64,000 bases of DNA from DASRYH01 sp035687245 (GTDB lineage: Bacteria > Actinomycetota > Coriobacteriia > Anaerosomatales > PHET01): contig DASRYH010000028.1 of the NCBI GenBank assembly GCA_035687245.1, positions 119,668 through 183,667 on the forward strand, read 5' to 3'. The first letter of the stretch is position 1. Each line of letters starts with the position of its first letter. The notes beneath the pieces were generated by a model, which worked only from the letters and a program-made list of their open reading frames with translations, did no database searches and was not told the origin of the DNA. Positions 44,133-52,867 of this stretch are shown here, piece after piece. The translations under genes were made by a program, and so were the position numbers.

Positions 44133-45290
44133 CTACTCCCTCCCCGCCACGTAGTCGTCGTAGAGACGCTCGAACAGGCCCTGGTGGCGCGTCGCGTGAT
44201 AGCCGGCGCGGCGCATGTGGTGCCGTGCGAGCGAGTGCTCGCCACCGGCGATGAGCGCGGCAGCAAGGCCGAACCGCGCACGCACGAGCGTCGGGTCGAG
44301 TTCGACAGCACGGAGGTACTGCGCGGTCGCTTCGTTGTAGGACTGCTGGCCGAGCAGCGCTTCGGCGTAGAGCACGCACGGCATCGGATGATCAGGCACG
44401 GCTTGGGCGAGTGCGCCGAAGACCGGCAGCGAGTTGCGCGCGAGCACGGGTCGCTTGGCGAAGGCTACGCCCAGCACGTAGACGGCGCTCGGAGTGCGCG
44501 GGTCGATGGCAAGGCCGCGCAGCGCCACCGACACGGCCTCGTCTACGGCCTCCTGCTTGATGTAGCAGAAGCCCGCCAGCGCGAGCGCTTCGGGGTCATC
44601 GGGCTCGTCGTTGAGCATCTCGCGGATGAGATCGGCTGCGCCGAAGAGGTCTTCTTCGAGCGCGAGTGCGTAGGCCTCACGCAGCCGGGCCTCGCGTTCC
44701 GAGACGGTTCCCGGCATCTGGGCGCGGCGTGCCTCGAGCATCCCCGCGAGCCAGAAGAAGAACTCGTCTTGCGTCGGGTCGAGCTCGCCGGCCCGCCGAA
44801 AGCCCGGCAGCGCGGTGGACATGCCCTCAGAGCGCAGAGCGGCGATTGCGAGGTTGTACATCGCTCGCGCCTCGCGCGGGTCGAGCGACAGCGCGCGCTT
44901 CCACGAGTCGATCGCTTCGTCTTCAAAGCCCGAGGCCGCAAGCGCTTCGCCGAGCTGGACGTGTGCGGTCACGAGGTCGGGGACTACTTCGGCAAGCTCG
45001 TGCCAGACGAGTACGGAGCGGTCCCACATGCCTCCGCGGCGGTCGTAGGCAAGGCCGAGCGCGAGGTAGGCTGGCGAACACGAGGGGTCGAGTTCGATGG
45101 CGCGCATCGCTGCGGTGATCGACTCGTCGTAGCAGTCGAGCAGCAGGAAGAGGTCGGCGAGCAGCGCGTGAACGAGCGGCTCGTCCGCGTCGAGACGCAT
45201 CGCTTCGTAGGCCGCCTCGATCGCGCTCGCGGTGTGTCCTTGGCGCGCCAACCCTTCGGCGAGCATGATCTCTCTGCTGCGCCCGTTCAT
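44133..45290 (-). CDS. TPR-repeat protein
   Basis: The 385-residue soluble protein consists of about nine to ten tetratricopeptide-like repeats, for example ACGG-type pairs in HALLADLFLLLDCYDESITA, AYLALGLAYDRRGGMWDRSV and PCVLYAEALLGQQSYNEATA. There is no signal peptide or catalytic domain, so a scaffold or chaperone-like role is likely. It overlaps the B12-binding gene before it (ATGA) and is two bases from the next. Confidence 0.85.
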   Translation of the reverse strand: MNGRSREIMLAEGLARQGHTASAIEAAYEAMRLDADEPLVHALLADLFLLLDCYDESITAAMRAIELDPSCSPAYLALGLAYDRRGGMWDRSVLVWHELAEVVPDLVTAHVQLGEALAASGFEDEAIDSWKRALSLDPREARAMYNLAIAALRSEGMSTALPGFRRAGELDPTQDEFFFWLAGMLEARRAQMPGTVSEREARLREAYALALEEDLFGAADLIREMLNDEPDDPEALALAGFCYIKQEAVDEAVSVALRGLAIDPRTPSAVYVLGVAFAKRPVLARNSLPVFGALAQAVPDHPMPCVLYAEALLGQQSYNEATAQYLRAVELDPTLVRARFGLAAALIAGGEHSLARHHMRRAGYHATRHQGLFERLYDDYVAGRE

Positions 45291-45943
45291 CGGTACTCGC
45301 TCCGGTGACGGCGCTCGAGTTGAGCGACGAGGGTCAGGGCGGACTCAGCGCCCTTCACGACACCAACGGCGCCAGCCGAGCGCCCCCGAGAGACATCCGC
45401 CCAGAAGGGGCCTCCCGCCACGAGCACTGATACGTCCTCGCGCCCGCCAGCGACGAGCATCTCGGAGACGCGCGAGACGCTGGTGGCCACAGAGACTGTG
45501 GAGGCGAAGACGATCACGATGCGCGCGCCGGTCTCTTCGGCGCGCTCGAGAAAGACAGAAGGCCGCACGTCAGCGCCCAGGTCGACGACGCGGTGACCTG
45601 CTTCTTTGAGCGCGGCCGCGGTGATGTTCTTGTCCACGACGTGGGTGTCGCGGTGCATGACGCCGACGATGACGGTCACGCCGGTGTCGCGCGCATTCAG
45701 CGGCGGGGAGACGAAGCTCGCGATCTGTTCGGCGACTACCGCTGCCTGCGTGAATGCGTACTCATCGACGACACCGCTCGCCCACGCGCCGCCCAGCATC
45801 GACATGGCCGGTGCGTAGAGGCGGTCGAAGAGCTTGGCCTGCGGAGTGCCGCCTGCCTTCTCGTGCTCGATGATGGCGATGGCCTGCGCGGGATCGTGCG
45901 CGATGAAGGCGCGGTAGAGCCGTGCCGCTGCCCTCTGAGCCAT
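45287..45943 (-). CDS. B12-binding domain protein
   Basis: A 218-residue protein with a helical cap (MSMLGGAWASGVVDEYAFTQ) followed by a Rossmann-like cobalamin-binding domain. The motif D-T-H-V-V-D resembles the D-x-H-x-x-G that places His below cobalt, with Asp in place of Gly. No methyltransferase or DNA-binding domain is attached, so it may be a corrinoid carrier or a B12/light sensor. ATG at 45943 has AAGGGGG upstream; the GTG at 45949 is an alternative. First gene of its operon. Confidence 0.85.
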   Translation of the reverse strand: MAQRAAARLYRAFIAHDPAQAIAIIEHEKAGGTPQAKLFDRLYAPAMSMLGGAWASGVVDEYAFTQAAVVAEQIASFVSPPLNARDTGVTVIVGVMHRDTHVVDKNITAAALKEAGHRVVDLGADVRPSVFLERAEETGARIVIVFASTVSVATSVSRVSEMLVAGGREDVSVLVAGGPFWADVSRGRSAGAVGVVKGAESALTLVAQLERRHRSEYR

Positions 45944-46057
45944 GCGCACCCCCTTCGCGTGTAGTGCCGAAGGCCCTGTCCGGGCCCGCCGAACGCGGTC
46001 GTCGAATCAGTATCTCATCACGAGGCGCCCGTGAGTGCCTCGTGCGTCACAGTCATA

Positions 46058-46145
46058 TGGTGGCGGCGGTGGGATTCGAACCCACAAACCCCGGGGGGTC
46101 GGCGGATTTTAAGTCCGCTTCCTGTGCCAATTCGGATACGCCGCC
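46058..46145 (-). tRNA. tRNA-Leu (UAA anticodon)
   Basis: The minus strand forms a 7-bp acceptor stem (GGCGGCG/CGCCGCC) and an anticodon stem GCGGA/TCCGC with loop CTTAAAA, giving anticodon UAA. A long variable arm (CGACCCCCCGGGGTTT), T-arm GTGGG-TTCGAAT-CCCAC and an encoded CCA follow. The long variable arm fits leucine tRNAs. Confidence 0.95.
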
Positions 46146-46148
46146 GAA

Positions 46149-47105
46149 TCATTCCTGCAGGTGACAGAAGGTATCGAGCAGTATTCCATAGAGCAGGTCA
46201 TGCTCGCTGACCACAAACGAGTCGAGACCCGCGATCGCAAGCACCGTCTCGAGAATCAACGCCCCTGCCACGATGACGCCTGCGCGCTCGGGGTGAAGGC
46301 CCGTCACGCGGCGCCTGCGATCGAGCGGCATCGACGCGAGCATCTCCAACAGATCGGACAGGTCAGAGCCGGACAGCACGTAGCCGTGCACGAGTTCGGC
46401 GTCGTAGTGCTCGAGTTCCAGACGCATCGCCGCAAGCGAGGTTGCGGTTCCGGCCAACGCGAGCATCTGTGACGGTCGCTCGTCGAGGCGGTCAAAGTAG
46501 GGGCGGAACTCAGCGGCAGCCCACACGCGGGCCTCGTCGAGTTCGCGGTGCGTGGGCGGATCGCTGTGCAAGAAGAGCTCGGTCATGCGCCGGCTGCCCA
46601 CATCGATACTGCGAGCGGCCTCGATGCGCGCCTCTCGCACGCCATCGTCTTCGGCGACGTCGCCCAAGATGAGTTCGGTGGAGCCGCCGCCGCAGTCCAC
46701 CACGAGCAACCCATCGCCGAAACGCTCGGCCGTCGCTCCGCGAAACGAGAGCTCCGCCTCGCGGCTGCCCTCTATGACATCGACGTCGACCCCACGCCCG
46801 GCGAGCATTGCGCGAAAATCATCGCCGTTGTCGGCATCGCGGCTTGCGCTGGTGGCCACGGCGCCGTAGTGCTCGACGCCCAGCTCGCGCATGGTGATCG
46901 CGTAGCGCTCGATGACGTCGGCTACGCGGTCCATAGCATCGGGCGCGAGCCTGCCGGTCGCCGAAAGGTCGGCCCCCAGATGCGTGATGTCGGTGGAGCG
47001 CTCGACCTCGTGGATGGTGCCGTCCGGCTCGAGATCTGCCACGAGCAGCCGTGTGGTCACCGTGCCGATGTCGATCGCGGCCAGCCGAACGGAAACGTCG
47101 GTCAT
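46149..47105 (-). CDS. ppx: Ppx/GppA phosphatase family protein (exopolyphosphatase)
   Basis: This 318-residue ASKHA-fold protein has AAIDIGTVTTRLLVADL, ATSASRDADNGDDF, VVDCGGGSTEL and LALAGTATSLAAM. It breaks down polyphosphate or pppGpp. In actinobacteria it commonly sits after eno, divIC and DUF501, as here. One base separates it from the DUF501 gene. Confidence 0.93.
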   Translation of the reverse strand: MTDVSVRLAAIDIGTVTTRLLVADLEPDGTIHEVERSTDITHLGADLSATGRLAPDAMDRVADVIERYAITMRELGVEHYGAVATSASRDADNGDDFRAMLAGRGVDVDVIEGSREAELSFRGATAERFGDGLLVVDCGGGSTELILGDVAEDDGVREARIEAARSIDVGSRRMTELFLHSDPPTHRELDEARVWAAAEFRPYFDRLDERPSQMLALAGTATSLAAMRLELEHYDAELVHGYVLSGSDLSDLLEMLASMPLDRRRRVTGLHPERAGVIVAGALILETVLAIAGLDSFVVSEHDLLYGILLDTFCHLQE

Positions 47106-47633
47106 CTACTCGTCCTTGCCTGTCTGTGCACAGCGCGGCACGAGGCGCGCGCATCGCGTATCTGAGCACATGGTACCCGTGCGCGACAGAACGTCAGAGC
47201 CGATGGGGTCACAAAGACCCACAAGCGCGAGTGCGACGTGCGCATGCAGGCACTTCACGCCCAGCGGGCTGCGCTGCCCAGCAACCCCCACGCCCTCGCA
47301 CAGATCGAAGCCGCCGCTCTCACTCGCGCGCGCGGCCCGAACCGCCGCGTCGAGCGCGATCAGGGAGTCGGCCAGCTCAACGTCTTCGGCAGCACGCGTA
47401 GCCCAAGCGGCGGTGGCTCCGCCAGACTCCTCGGCAGAGCACTCCTCGACCAGCCACGGGCAGGTCAACCAAGCGTAGTTGGGAAACGGCGTACCGTCCG
47501 CGAGCTCGGAAGGCGAGACGATGGCCTGCGGGAATCCAGCCTCGCAGCGCGCGAAGACGCGCCACGGAGGACGCGGCGCGCGGCCTATCTGGGCAAGGAG
47601 GGTCTCAGCGTCGTTGTGGGATTCCGGACTCAC
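47106..47633 (-). CDS. DUF501 protein
   Basis: The 175-residue protein matches the actinobacterial DUF501 family (RCEAGFPQAIVS, FPNYAWLTCPWLVEE, CLHAHVALALVG). Its function is unknown. It carries eight cysteines, several paired (CSDTRCARLVPRC at the end), which may bind metal. It overlaps the divIC gene and is followed directly by ppx, the conserved order in this phylum. Confidence 0.88.
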   Translation of the reverse strand: MSPESHNDAETLLAQIGRAPRPPWRVFARCEAGFPQAIVSPSELADGTPFPNYAWLTCPWLVEECSAEESGGATAAWATRAAEDVELADSLIALDAAVRAARASESGGFDLCEGVGVAGQRSPLGVKCLHAHVALALVGLCDPIGSDVLSRTGTMCSDTRCARLVPRCAQTGKDE

Positions 47634-48214
47634 CGGAAGCCGAAGACGAGATCGAGAAAGGCCGTCCAGGCGTCCGAATCCGACTTCGGTGTCTCGTCGC
47701 TATCGATGGTGGGCGCGGCCACCGTCTTGGACATCTCGGACGCCTCGTCACCGTCGACGACGCGGACCGCGTGTTCGCCCTGCTTCACAAGCCCAAGCTG
47801 GCTGCGGGCGTAGTCCTCAACGCCCTCCGGCGTCTTCAGGCGCTCCACTTGATCGCGCAGGCGGTGGTTGCGCGCCTGCAGCGTCTTGAGTTCGGCGGCC
47901 AGCTGCTGGCGCTCGCGTGTCTGCCGGTACTGCACCGCCGCGACGGGATAGTAGCCCCACGCAAAGAGTGAGAGGCCGAGCGCGAAGCTCGTGGGTAGCA
48001 CCCACCACCTGCCGAAGGCGAGCGAGAACACCGGCTTCGACTTCGCGCGCGGGCGAGCGGCGCTCGACGCCTTGCGAGTAGATGTCGAGCGCGACGAAGC
48101 TCGCGACGACGTAGTGGTTGAGCGGGTTCGAGACGAAGCCGACGTCGACCTCGTTGAGGAGGTGGACGTACGTCGGCTACCGGCTGAAGCCCCGTTGTTC
48201 GATTTCCTCGGCAT
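47630..48214 (-). CDS. divIC: Septum formation initiator family protein (FtsB/DivIC)
   Basis: This 194-residue bitopic protein has a long Ser/Thr/Arg-rich cytoplasmic N-terminus (residues 1-65), one membrane helix (about 72-93), a coiled coil (RQTRERQQLAAELKTLQARN) and the conserved EGVEDYARSQLGLVKQGE. It belongs to the divisome and pairs with FtsL-type proteins. Low-complexity N-termini of this kind are usual in actinobacteria. Confidence 0.9.
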   Translation of the reverse strand: MPRKSNNGASAGSRRTSTSSTRSTSASSRTRSTTTSSRASSRSTSTRKASSAARPRAKSKPVFSLAFGRWWVLPTSFALGLSLFAWGYYPVAAVQYRQTRERQQLAAELKTLQARNHRLRDQVERLKTPEGVEDYARSQLGLVKQGEHAVRVVDGDEASEMSKTVAAPTIDSDETPKSDSDAWTAFLDLVFGFR

Positions 48215-48325
48215 GGTTTACCTCAGAGTGGTTCGGGCGGGCCAGCGCGCAGACCCCCGTGTCTGCAGCTGCATCCTAGCATAGGAACGCCGCTAGATTC
48301 ACCATGAGGTAGAGGTAGAGATTTC

Positions 48326-49723
48326 CTAGACGCTTCGAACGTGGACGAAGTCGGTCCCACCGGGCGTGCGTGCCCACAGTCCTGCGGTCAGCGCCACCCT
48401 CTCGCCAGGCTTGGCAAACCCTGCCGCACAGACGGCTGCGGTAACGGAGTCCAGCAGCTCAGCCGCGTCGTCGGTGAAGGGGATGACCACCGAACGAACG
48501 CCCCACGCTAGCGCGAGCTTGCGCGACGTACACAGGTTCGGAGTGGCGGCGATGATCGGCGCATCGGGACGATGCCGGGAGACCGCAAAGGCAGTCGCGC
48601 CCGACTGTGTCAGTGGCACGATCGCGGCGACCCCCAAGTCCGCGGCTAGGTCGCAGACCGCAGTGCTCATGGCACGTTGCACGTCATCGATCGACTGGTG
48701 CGCGGGAGCCTGGTCGGCCGGAGAGGCTACGCTCTCGGCCTCAAGGATGATGCGCACCATCGTCTCCACCGCTTGGACTGGATAGGCACCGACCGCGGTC
48801 TCACCTGACAGCATGACGCCGTCGGCACAGTTGAAGATGGCGTTTGCAACGTCGCTGGCCTCGGCGCGAGTCGGGTGGGGACGCTCGCGCATCGAATCGA
48901 GCATCTCTGTGGCGACGACGACTGGCTTGCCGACCGCCCTCGCAGCCGCAATGATCTGCAGCTGCAGCACCGGCACCCGCTCGGGGGCGGTCTCCACGGC
49001 CAGATCGCCGCGAGCGACCATGACCGCATCGGCCGCGACCAGTACGGCGTCGATCTCGTCGACCGCCTCGTGCTTCTCTATTTTGGCCACGATGGGGATG
49101 CGATTCTCCCCCATCAGATCGCGCAAGGCCTCGACGTCGTGAGGGCTGCGAACGAACGACTGACCGATCCAGTCGACGTCGCTTGCACACGCCCACTCGA
49201 GCACGGTGCGGTCGTAGTCGGTGATGGCGTCGACCGAGAGCCTGACGCCGGGGACGTTGACCCCCTTGTGGCTGAGCAGCTCCCCGCCGGTGACGACTCT
49301 GGTGTTGACGACGCCCGGAGCAGTACTGGTGACCGCCAGTTCGATTCGGCCGTCATCAAGTAGCACTCGATTCCCGGTGCGGACGTCGGTCGTGAGTGCG
49401 AGGTGGGTGACACAAGCCCGCGTGGAGTCGCCGATGCACTCCTCGTCGACGAGCGAGAACCCGTCGCCCGCTTCGAGCACGGTCCCGGGGGCGATATCTC
49501 CCAACCGGATCTTGGGGCCGGGAAGATCGACGAGAATCGCGACATCCCTGCCAACGGCTTCGGCGGCTCTGCGAACCAGGCCGACCGCCCTTTCCAGCTC
49601 GGGCGGCTCAGAGTGCGCCGCGTTCAGGCGAACGACGTCGACACCTGCGGAGATGATCTTCTCGAGCACTTCGGGAGCGTCCGTCGCGGGTCCTACCGTG
49701 GCGATGACCTTGGTGTGGCGCAT
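48326..49723 (-). CDS. pyk: Pyruvate kinase
   Basis: The 465-residue enzyme has DLPGPKIRLG, KIEKHEAVDEIDAVL, MVARGDLAVE, ATEMLDSM and MLSGETAVGAYP, and a full C-terminal allosteric domain. It transfers phosphate from phosphoenolpyruvate to ADP. The usual R-x-N-x-S-H motif reads RLNAAHS (Ser to Ala), and the GPK in place of GPE fits K+-independent pyruvate kinases. ATG at 49723 has GAGG upstream; 16 extra N-terminal residues from 49771 are not conserved. Confidence 0.95.
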   Translation of the reverse strand: MRHTKVIATVGPATDAPEVLEKIISAGVDVVRLNAAHSEPPELERAVGLVRRAAEAVGRDVAILVDLPGPKIRLGDIAPGTVLEAGDGFSLVDEECIGDSTRACVTHLALTTDVRTGNRVLLDDGRIELAVTSTAPGVVNTRVVTGGELLSHKGVNVPGVRLSVDAITDYDRTVLEWACASDVDWIGQSFVRSPHDVEALRDLMGENRIPIVAKIEKHEAVDEIDAVLVAADAVMVARGDLAVETAPERVPVLQLQIIAAARAVGKPVVVATEMLDSMRERPHPTRAEASDVANAIFNCADGVMLSGETAVGAYPVQAVETMVRIILEAESVASPADQAPAHQSIDDVQRAMSTAVCDLAADLGVAAIVPLTQSGATAFAVSRHRPDAPIIAATPNLCTSRKLALAWGVRSVVIPFTDDAAELLDSVTAAVCAAGFAKPGERVALTAGLWARTPGGTDFVHVRSV

Positions 49724-49786
49724 GCGCTGCCTCGCTATCGTCCCATTTGAGTTGCGCGGTAGTGTACCCAAGCCCGCGCCCGGTTG

Positions 49787-50680
49787 TTACTCGTTTGCCT
49801 TTGGCAATCGGACGAGTTGCACTGATTCGTCGGTGCGACGCACTGTGACCTCGTCGCGGCCGAGCCGGTGAGCGGCGGTTCGCAGGTTGCCGTAGAGGCG
49901 CTCGAGCCCTTTCGAGTCGGTGCTTATGACAAGGGCGCGGTCCCCGCCTGCGAGGAAGTAGCGGACGAGCCGGGTGGCCGTTCCACGCGGCGGCGGGAAG
50001 GGCACGTCTATAGTGCGCGCGTCGAACTCCCACAACTCGGCGGCAGGAAGCGTGGGCGTCCAGTGCTCTACGCTCGCTACGAGCAGCACGGCATGCCGTC
50101 GCTTCTCAAGATCGCCGACGCTCGTCTCCGAGACCAGCCGGATCTCCACGCCGAATCCCTGCCGCGTAGCGGCGCGCGCGAGATGTGCCCAGTCGGTGGT
50201 CGCGTCGTCGTCGATGAGCATGATCACTGAGGTGGTCACGCGCAGGGCCAGCTCCTGGAGAAGCGTGAGCAGGCCGACGCCACGTCGCGGCGTGAAGGTG
50301 ACGACAGCACACTCAAACAGCTCGTTGTAGGCGAGGTCCTCGGCCATCCCCTTGCGAACCAGCAGATTCGGCGCTTCGGCCACCTGCTTCGCGAGCAGCC
50401 GTCGCAGCATGCCCGCGCTCGGCTCAAGCGCCGTGAGGTGCCCAGCGCGAGTGAGTAGCGGCTCGGTGAGCAGACCGGTAGCGGCGCCGACCTCAAGAAC
50501 ATTGGCGCCGGCAGGCACAGCTTCAAGCAGTGCGGTGACGAGTTCGGGGAATACGCGCTCCTGACCGAAGTCGTAGGAGTAGCGGTCGGCGAAGTCCTCC
50601 CGACGCTCCAGCCATGGCTCGATGGGAACGCCGAACTGATACGGCACATCTGGAGCCGGCTTGTGACTGGCGTCAGCCAT
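49787..50680 (-). CDS. SAM-dependent methyltransferase-like protein
   Basis: This 297-residue protein has the SAM motif VLEVGAATGLLTEPLL and the acidic loop ALEPSAGMLRRLLA typical of class I methyltransferases. The second half has no clear substrate signature (PFPPPRGTATRLVRYFLAGG). It lies between eno and pyk on the same strand, an insertion into the usual order. GAGGACACG precedes the ATG. The substrate is unknown. Confidence 0.8.
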   Translation of the reverse strand: MADASHKPAPDVPYQFGVPIEPWLERREDFADRYSYDFGQERVFPELVTALLEAVPAGANVLEVGAATGLLTEPLLTRAGHLTALEPSAGMLRRLLAKQVAEAPNLLVRKGMAEDLAYNELFECAVVTFTPRRGVGLLTLLQELALRVTTSVIMLIDDDATTDWAHLARAATRQGFGVEIRLVSETSVGDLEKRRHAVLLVASVEHWTPTLPAAELWEFDARTIDVPFPPPRGTATRLVRYFLAGGDRALVISTDSKGLERLYGNLRTAAHRLGRDEVTVRRTDESVQLVRLPKANE

Positions 50681-50773
50681 CGTGTCCTCGTCGTGAGTAT
50701 GTGCGGTCGGGCGTGCCGGCGCCCCACCGAATGCGATGCATGTGCGTGCGGCCGGGGTGCGGTCGCACGTCCC

Positions 50774-52066
50774 CTAGAGCTTGATGTTATAGAAAGCAGC
50801 CGGACCCGCGTAGTCCCCGGAGTCGGCGAGCTCCTCTTCGATGCGAAGCAGGCGGTTGTACTTCGCGACGCGGTCAGAGCGCGCAGGCGCACCCGTCTTG
50901 ATCTGCCCGGCGTTGGTCGCCACGGCCAGGTCAGCAATCGTGGTGTCTTCGGTCTCGCCCGAGCGGTGCGACATGACGCAGGCGTAGCCGGCCTGCTTTG
51001 CCATCTCGATCGCCTCGAGAGTCTCGGTGAGCGAGCCGATCTGGTTGACCTTGATGAGGATGGCGTTGGCCACACCCATCTCGATGCCCTTCTTGAGGCG
51101 CTCGGTGTTGGTGACGAAGAGATCGTCACCCACGAGCTGGACCTTCTCACCCAGACGGTCGGTCAGTAGCTTCCAGCCGTCCCAGTCCTCTTCGGCCATA
51201 CCGTCTTCGATGGAGATGATCGGGTAGCGCTCGACGAGATCGGCCCAGAAGTCGACCATCTGCGCGCTCGTGAGCTCGCGGCCCTCGCCGGCGAGTACAT
51301 AGACGCCACGCTCGGCGTCGTAAATCTCGGTGGTGGCCGGGTCCAGCGCGAAGACGATCTGGTCGCCCAACTTGTAGCCGGCCTTCTCGACCGCCTCGAC
51401 GATGATGGCCAACGCGGCCTCGTTGCTCTCGAGGTTGGGAGCGAAGCCGCCCTCGTCACCGACGCCGGTGCCCAGACCGCGGTCGTGGAGCACCTTCTTG
51501 AGGGTGTGGTAGATCTCGGCGCACCAGCGCAGGCCTTCGGCGAAGGTGGGCGCACCAATCGGTTGAACCATGAACTCCTGCAGGTCGACGTTGTTGTCGG
51601 CGTGCATGCCGCCATTCAGGATGTTCATCATCGGCACCGGCAGCAGGTGCGCGTTCACGCCGCCGAGGTAGCTGTAGAGCGTGAGCTCGGTGGACTCCGC
51701 CGCGGCCTTGGCGGCTGCCAGCGAGACGCCGAGGATGGCGTTGGCGCCGAGCTTGCCCTTGTTCGGCGTGCCGTCCAACTCGAGCAGGATCGAGTCGACG
51801 AGGCGCTGGTCGGTGGCGTCCACGCCCACGAGCTCTTCGGCAATCGTGGTGTTCACGTTCTCGACGGCCATGGTGACGCCCTTGCCCAGATAGCGGCCCG
51901 CGTCGCCATCGCGCAGCTCCACGGCCTCGAAGGCGCCAGTGGAGGCGCCGGAGGGCACGGCGGCACGGCCGAAGCTGCCGTCGTCGAGAACGACCTCGAC
52001 CTCGACGGTCGGATTACCGCGGGAGTCCAAGATCTCGCGGGCGAAAACGTCGACGATATTGCTCAT
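50774..52066 (-). CDS. eno: Enolase
   Basis: Enolase (430 residues) converts 2-phosphoglycerate to phosphoenolpyruvate. It has REILDSRGNPTVEVEV, PSGASTGAFEAVELRD, GDEGGFAPNL, SIEDGMAEEDWDGW, VGDDLFVTN, LIKVNQIGSLTE and SHRSGETEDT, all complete. The ATG overlaps the mazG stop (ATGA). Confidence 0.98.
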   Translation of the reverse strand: MSNIVDVFAREILDSRGNPTVEVEVVLDDGSFGRAAVPSGASTGAFEAVELRDGDAGRYLGKGVTMAVENVNTTIAEELVGVDATDQRLVDSILLELDGTPNKGKLGANAILGVSLAAAKAAAESTELTLYSYLGGVNAHLLPVPMMNILNGGMHADNNVDLQEFMVQPIGAPTFAEGLRWCAEIYHTLKKVLHDRGLGTGVGDEGGFAPNLESNEAALAIIVEAVEKAGYKLGDQIVFALDPATTEIYDAERGVYVLAGEGRELTSAQMVDFWADLVERYPIISIEDGMAEEDWDGWKLLTDRLGEKVQLVGDDLFVTNTERLKKGIEMGVANAILIKVNQIGSLTETLEAIEMAKQAGYACVMSHRSGETEDTTIADLAVATNAGQIKTGAPARSDRVAKYNRLLRIEEELADSGDYAGPAAFYNIKL

Positions 52067-52842
52067 GATCTGTTCTCCCTCTCTTTGGCTTGCTGCCAGA
52101 GTTCTTCCTGTTCGTCCAGCCGAAGATCAGCGATATTGCGCCCCTGCCCGGCAGCGGCCTCCTCCATCGAGGACCACCGCCCACGGAACTTGTCGCAGGT
52201 GCGGCGCAGCGCCGTCTCGGCATCGATGCCTTGCTTGCGTGCGAGGTTGACCACCGTGAAGAGCAGGTCGCCGATCTCGTCAGCCGCCTCGGGAGTGCCG
52301 GGTTCGCACGCCTTCAGCTCGTCGATCTCCTCGTGTACCTTTGCCCATACCCCATCGAGCGATTCCCACTCGAAGCCGGCGGAGACCGCCTTGCGCGAGA
52401 TGGTCTGGGCAAGCATGAGTCCGGGCAAGCCGTGGGGCACCTCGTCGAGCAGCCCCTTGCCCTTCTCGTCCTTCTCGACGCGCTTGATCTCGTCCCACTT
52501 CTTGTGGACCTCAAGCGGCGTGTCCGCTTCTGCATCGCCGAAGACGTGGGGGTGGCGCCGAACGATCTTGTCGCTGACGCCGCTCACGACATCGGCGATG
52601 CCGAACTCCCCGGCATCGATTGCGATCTGGGACTGCAGCACCACCTGAAGTAGCACGTCGCCGAGCTCCTCTTCGAGCCCGGCGACGTCGTGTGTCTCTA
52701 TTGCGTGGACGGCCTCGTAGGCCTCTTCCACCATGTTCTTCGCGATGCTCTCGTGCGTCTGGACGCGGTCCCACGGACAGCCATCAGGCGCCCTCAGTCG
52801 TGCTATCAGGTCGACGAAGTCGTCGAATCCGTAGCGGCTCAC
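52063..52842 (-). CDS. mazG: Nucleoside triphosphate pyrophosphohydrolase MazG
   Basis: The 259-residue protein has two MazG domains: LRAPDGCPWDRVQTHESIA with EEAYEAVHAI and EELGDVLLQVV, then a second with EIDELKA and ADEIGDLLFTVVNLAR. It removes abnormal or excess NTPs. GTG start with GGGGGG upstream. It lies between the PPIase gene and eno, an order common in actinobacteria. Confidence 0.95.
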   Translation of the reverse strand: MSRYGFDDFVDLIARLRAPDGCPWDRVQTHESIAKNMVEEAYEAVHAIETHDVAGLEEELGDVLLQVVLQSQIAIDAGEFGIADVVSGVSDKIVRRHPHVFGDAEADTPLEVHKKWDEIKRVEKDEKGKGLLDEVPHGLPGLMLAQTISRKAVSAGFEWESLDGVWAKVHEEIDELKACEPGTPEAADEIGDLLFTVVNLARKQGIDAETALRRTCDKFRGRWSSMEEAAAGQGRNIADLRLDEQEELWQQAKERENRS

Positions 52843-52867
52843 GCGCCCCCCTCGGCTGGCTCGCGCG

